Shown here: positions 6,529-9,361 of the stretch, one piece after another | How positions within the stretch are numbered: position 1 is the stretch's first letter | Layout: the number at the start of each line of letters is the position of its first letter | Assembly (NCBI GenBank): GCA_032229885.1 | Contig: JAVYAJ010000107.1 | Span: 1-9,361, forward strand | DNA length: 9,361 nucleotides | Direction of reading: 5' to 3' | Origin: Anammoximicrobium sp032229885 | GTDB lineage: Bacteria > Planctomycetota > Planctomycetia > Pirellulales > Pirellulaceae | Notes under the pieces: model-generated | The model's input: only the letters and a program-made list of their open reading frames with translations | The model's database searches: none | What the model was told of the DNA's origin: nothing | Position numbers and translations under genes: made by a program

Positions 6529-7626
6529 GTGAACCCAACCCTTCATCCCGAGACCATCGCCGAAGCGCAGGACATGGTTGCCGCGTCGTCCCGCCTGTGC
6601 GTTCGTGGCGGCGGCAGCAAGCCCGGGCTGTCCACGCCGTCGTCGGATGCGACCTGTCTGGATCTGAGCCGCCTGTCGGGCATCATCGAACACGACCCGA
6701 ACGAATTCGTGTTCACCGCGTACGCGGGCACTCCCGTGGCGCTGGTCGTCGAGCGTCTAGCCCGGCACGGCCAGTATTTGCCGTTCGAGCCGTTGCTGGC
6801 TGCGCGCGGGGCGACGTTAGGTGGGACGGTGGCGGCCAATTCCTGCGGCTCGCTTCGTTATCGCTACGGAGGCGTTCGCGATTTTGTCCTGGGCGCGCGA
6901 TTCATCGACGGCCGCGGTCAGCTCGTACACAGCGGCGGACGGGTCGTGAAGAACGCGGCCGGTTTCGATCTGGCCAAGTTCTTCGTGGGCAGTCTAGGCC
7001 GATACGGCGTTCTGGTCGAACTCAGTTTCAAGGTCTTTCCGCGCCCCCATGCGCACCTGACGCTCGAATTCATCTACCCGAGCCTGGACGAGGTTCTCCG
7101 GGCAGTGTGGCGGTTGGCCGTCGAGCCGCTGGATATCGAGGCGCTCGACTTCGAACCGGCCGGAAAGACCGAGTTCCGCCTGCTGGTGCGGCTGGGCGGG
7201 CTGGAGGCTGGCCTGCCGGATCGCGCCGCGCGTCTGGAAGAGGTTCTGCAGTGCCATCGGCAGCCGCTGCCGCAGCAGACGCTGTTGGGCGATCGCGAGG
7301 CGGCGTGTTGGCAGGATCTGAACCAATTGGCGTGGGTTCCCCCCGGGGCCGCGCTGATCAAAATCCCGCTGGCGCCGCGATCCGTCCCCACGCTCGACGC
7401 ACGGCTGCGATCCGCCGTTCGCCGTTACACGCTCGGCGGCGGCGTCGCCTGGCTGGCGGCCGACGACGCCGAGTCGGTGCGCGCGATGCTGACGGACCTG
7501 GGCCTGGTCGGCTTGCGAATGGGCGGCGCCGGCGGCGATCCGATCTTGGGGCGGCGGCGCGGGCTGGTGTTGGCCGAACGCGTCAAGCGGGCGCTGGATC
7601 CAACCGGGAAGTTCGGAGCGGCCTAG
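6529..7626 (+). CDS. glcE: Glycolate oxidase FAD-binding subunit GlcE
   Basis: This 365-residue protein is the second FAD-binding subunit of glycolate oxidase. The family is about 350 residues in E. coli and has the FAD_binding_4 domain but not the full FAD-oxidase C-terminal domain of GlcD. The N-terminal flavin domain shows VRGGGSKPGL (25-34), FEPLLAARGATLGGTVAANS (86-105), then LRYRYGGVRDFVLG (109-122) and GGRVVKNAAGFDLAKFFVGS (136-155), a strong GlcE signature. The C-terminus, with MGGAGGDP and a final LDPTGKFGAA, is also typical. I chose GTG 6529 (read as Met-Asn-Pro-Thr-Leu) because GGAG precedes it by ten bases and homology begins there. The stop TAG is followed at once by the glcF ATG. 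The subunit needs GlcD and GlcF for activity. Confidence 0.92.
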   Translation: MNPTLHPETIAEAQDMVAASSRLCVRGGGSKPGLSTPSSDATCLDLSRLSGIIEHDPNEFVFTAYAGTPVALVVERLARHGQYLPFEPLLAARGATLGGTVAANSCGSLRYRYGGVRDFVLGARFIDGRGQLVHSGGRVVKNAAGFDLAKFFVGSLGRYGVLVELSFKVFPRPHAHLTLEFIYPSLDEVLRAVWRLAVEPLDIEALDFEPAGKTEFRLLVRLGGLEAGLPDRAARLEEVLQCHRQPLPQQTLLGDREAACWQDLNQLAWVPPGAALIKIPLAPRSVPTLDARLRSAVRRYTLGGGVAWLAADDAESVRAMLTDLGLVGLRMGGAGGDPILGRRRGLVLAERVKRALDPTGKFGAA

Positions 7627-8892
7627 ATGGAGCATCACATCGACCCGGCACGATATGGCCCGCGCGGACCGGCGATGACCGCTGCGATCGAGGCGTGTGT
7701 CCACTGTGGGCTATGTCTGCCCGCCTGTCCCACGTATCGCGTGCTGGGCGACGAGATGGATTCGCCACGGGGGCGGATCTACCTGATGAAACTCGCGCTC
7801 GAAGGCGAACTGGCGACGGCCGACGCCCAGCCCTATCTCGATCAGTGTCTGGGATGCTGGGCGTGTGTTCCGGCATGTCCGTCGGGCGTCGCGTACGACG
7901 CGCTGTTGACCCAATATCGCGCGGCAACCCGCGACCAGACGCAGCGTTCACCGTTGGACGCCGCGACGCGCCGGTTGCTGGCGGCGACGCTGCCCTACCC
8001 CGGTCGATTTCGCGCGGCGGTACAGGCGGGTCGAATCGGACGCGCCGTGCGGCGGTTGTTGCCGGATGCCTGGCAGGGCATGTTGGATGTGCTGCCGGAC
8101 ACCTTGCCAGCATCGGAACCGCTGCCAGTGGTGTATCCGGCGCGCGGTCCGCGCCGTGCCCGCGTGGCCCTGGTGGCCGGTTGTGTCCAACGCGTCTTGG
8201 CGCCGGAAATCAACTGGGCGACGCTCCGCGTTCTGGCGTACAACGGCGTCGAGACGGTCATTCCACCAGCGCAGGGTTGTTGCGGCGCCATCCTGATGCA
8301 TATAGGCGAGCAGCCCCGTGCGCGCCGGCTGGCGCGGCACAATATGCAGGTCTTTCCCGCGGACGTCGACGCCGTGCTGACGAACGCCGCCGGCTGCGGC
8401 TCGGGGATGCACGAGTACCACTTGTTGTTTGCGGGCGAGCCGGATCAAGCCGCTGCCGAAGCCTTTGCCGAACGCGTCCTGGATGTCGCGGTGTTTCTGG
8501 ATCGACTGGGGCCGATCGCGCCCGGCCCTTTGCCCAACCCGTTGCGTGCCGCGTACCAAGACGCCTGCCACCTGCTGCACGCCCAGGGCATTCGCGACGA
8601 GCCGCGGCGACTGTTGGCCGGGATCCCCAACCTCGAACTGGTCGCCCTGCGAGATCCGGACCAGTGCTGCGGATCGGCCGGAGTCTACAACCTGACCCAA
8701 CCAGAAGTCGCGGCCCAGTTGGGCGACCGCAAAGCGGCGACGATTCTGGAGACGCCCGCCGAGGCCGTCGTGACCGGCAACATCGGCTGCCTGATGCAGA
8801 TCCAAGCCCACCTGCGCCGCCGCGCCAGCAGCCTGCCCGTGCACCACACGATGACCTTGTTGGAACTCGCCTGCCGCGACCCTGCCACATAG
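7627..8892 (+). CDS. glcF: Glycolate oxidase iron-sulfur subunit GlcF
   Basis: This 421-residue electron-transfer subunit probably carries electrons from the flavins of GlcD/GlcE to the quinone pool. Two 4Fe-4S ferredoxin-type motifs lie near the N-terminus: Cys24/27/30/34 in CVHCGLCLPACP and Cys74/77/80/84 in CLGCWACVPACP. Two cysteine-rich CCG domains follow. The first has Cys186 (GCV), Cys218-Cys219 (GCCGA) and Cys257 (GCGSG). The second has Cys314 (DACH), Cys347-Cys348 (QCCGSAG) and Cys388 (GCLMQ). The signature SPRGRIYLMK (46-55) between the clusters is typical of GlcF. The length is close to E. coli GlcF (407). ATG 7627 directly follows the glcE stop, with GGAG (7615-7618) eight bases upstream inside glcE, so the two are probably translated together. 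All expected cluster ligands are present. LldE/LldF-type lactate-oxidation proteins are the closest alternative, but the GlcD/GlcE partners make GlcF more likely. Confidence 0.94.
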   Translation: MEHHIDPARYGPRGPAMTAAIEACVHCGLCLPACPTYRVLGDEMDSPRGRIYLMKLALEGELATADAQPYLDQCLGCWACVPACPSGVAYDALLTQYRAATRDQTQRSPLDAATRRLLAATLPYPGRFRAAVQAGRIGRAVRRLLPDAWQGMLDVLPDTLPASEPLPVVYPARGPRRARVALVAGCVQRVLAPEINWATLRVLAYNGVETVIPPAQGCCGAILMHIGEQPRARRLARHNMQVFPADVDAVLTNAAGCGSGMHEYHLLFAGEPDQAAAEAFAERVLDVAVFLDRLGPIAPGPLPNPLRAAYQDACHLLHAQGIRDEPRRLLAGIPNLELVALRDPDQCCGSAGVYNLTQPEVAAQLGDRKAATILETPAEAVVTGNIGCLMQIQAHLRRRASSLPVHHTMTLLELACRDPAT

Positions 8893-8979
8893 CGAGTGCG
8901 TTGCCTACGCTAATTATGGGGATTGCCAAGAATAATGTTTTTGTCGGATCGTTTGTAGAAGCAAAGAGGGGGTATCGCG

Positions 8980-9132
8980 AGCAAGAAATATATTGTGCGT
9001 CTCATGGACGAGGAACGAGCCGTTTGCCAAGCGATCATCAAGCGCGAGATAGGCCAGTCGGAGACACTGCGGAGAGCAACGATTGTGCTTAATGCGGACG
9101 CCGATAGTCCGGCTCGGCAAGACGAGAAGATC
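8980..9132 (+). pseudogene. IS630-type transposase N-terminal remnant
   Basis: Read in frame from 8980, about 51 codons begin SKKYIVRLMDEERAVCQAII and continue to LRRATIVLNADADSP and RQDEKI. From memory this matches the N-terminus of IS630-family transposases of planctomycetes and other bacteria, usually written KKYIVRLTDEER, then ARILLKADADGP and WTDEQI. That is the start of the helix-turn-helix DNA-binding part. Resemblance stops near 9132, where the family continues with the rest of the helix-turn-helix, and the frame ends at TGA 9166-9168. The catalytic DDE domain is absent. No ATG start is in place: the in-frame codon before AGC-AAG is GCG, preceded by ATC. The local base composition is more AT-rich than the neighbouring genes, fitting foreign origin. 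It is a dead fragment. Confidence 0.65.
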
Positions 9133-9230
9133 AGATTCAACCTCCATGTTTGCAACCGGATCCCGTGAACGGGACGCTAGCGCGTTCCGGCTGATATGCG
9201 TTTCCCCCATCAGCCGCGCGCGGCGCCAGC

Positions 9231-9249
9231 CCTGGGGCGTTGCCCCAGG
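9231..9249. repeat. Strong GC hairpin of repeat type
   Basis: CCTGGGGC (9231-9238) pairs perfectly with GCCCCAGG (9242-9249) around a three-base GTT loop. No T run follows. From memory this hairpin, followed by GCTACGGTGAACGGAGGCC as here, is a dispersed intergenic repeat in planctomycete genomes. Confidence 0.6.
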
Positions 9250-9259
9250 CTACGGTGAA

Positions 9260-9281
9260 CGGAGGCCTTCGGCCAAACAGA
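9260..9281 (+). repeat. 22-base direct repeat, right copy
   Basis: This is identical to 3-24 in the same orientation. It follows the hairpin at 9231-9249 by ten bases, suggesting that the hairpin and this word form one longer repeat unit of which only part is present at the left end. Confidence 0.6.
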
Positions 9282-9361
9282 ATCAGCGGCGTTCTGCGCT
9301 CCGACGCGCAACAGCCGAAGCGGTAGTCGTTGAAGAAATTGACCGCGTCAGTCCGCGTCCC

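Larger units (their letters stand above)
8893..9361. other. Right flank with decayed mobile and repeat sequence
   Basis: No intact gene is present. Positions 8905-9000 are clearly more AT-rich than the rest and lead into the transposase remnant. From about 9160 the sequence is a series of short palindromes: a GAACG/CGTTC stem around CGCTAGCG at about 9164-9187, the hairpin at 9231-9249 and the second copy of the 22-base repeat. I see nothing recognisable in 9282-9361. No clear terminator follows glcF. Confidence 0.55.

Noticed and set aside
6010..6693. 227-codon minus-strand open frame over the glcD-glcE gap
   Set aside because: It overlaps the ends of two solid genes in antisense and has Arg-rich, domain-free translation, as expected from high-GC shadow frames.
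6597..9092. 831-codon plus-strand open frame
   Set aside because: It is a shadow of glcE and glcF in another frame, with an extreme Arg/Gly/Pro composition. The real genes have full family motifs.
3..9281. The two 22-base repeats as ends of a composite transposon carrying the whole window
   Set aside because: They are direct, lack an associated intact transposase, and the sequence beside each copy differs; dispersed repeats are the simpler reading.
1..9361. CRISPR array
   Set aside because: No regularly spaced 25-40 base repeats with unique spacers and no cas-like gene; the only tandem array is the uninterrupted 14-base unit at 6112.

Overview
The window is GC-rich DNA, probably from a planctomycete (Planctomycetota, perhaps Pirellulales-like). 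This rests on family content: a PqaA-type secreted hydrolase, a planctomycete-like cytosine/purine permease, glcDEF, and decayed integrase and IS630 pieces set among dispersed-looking repeats. It is recognition by eye, not a database result.

Layout. Positions 1-657 hold no convincing gene, only repeat-like sequence with an inverted repeat. Positions 658-829 carry a frameshifted C-terminal scrap of a tyrosine recombinase, pointing at the 3' end of a tRNA-Arg(CCG) gene on the minus strand (1045-1118). A 565-base spacer follows. It contains a promoter-like site for the tRNA and another pointing right towards an NCS1 (CodB-like) permease at 1684-3081. After 191 bases comes a secreted PhoPQ-activated (PqaA-like) alpha/beta hydrolase at 3273-4622. 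Its stop overlaps the start of glcD (4612-6084) by 11 bases. A 444-base repeat-rich spacer separates glcD from glcE (6529-7626), and the glcE stop directly abuts the glcF start (7627-8892). The last 469 bases hold the N-terminal remnant of an IS630-type transposase and then more repeat-like hairpins. A 22-base sequence occurs identically near both ends of the window.

Function. GlcD, GlcE and GlcF form the FAD/FAD-like/iron-sulfur glycolate oxidase, which oxidises glycolate (or a related 2-hydroxy acid) to glyoxylate and passes electrons to the respiratory chain. The hydrolase overlaps glcD and is probably co-transcribed with it. The permease lies upstream on the same strand and may or may not belong to the unit. 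No glcC-type regulator, glycolate permease or malate synthase is present. I see no strong evidence for a wholly new system. The unusual points are the hydrolase/glcD overlap, the repeat-filled gap inside glcDEF, and the decayed mobile DNA on both sides.
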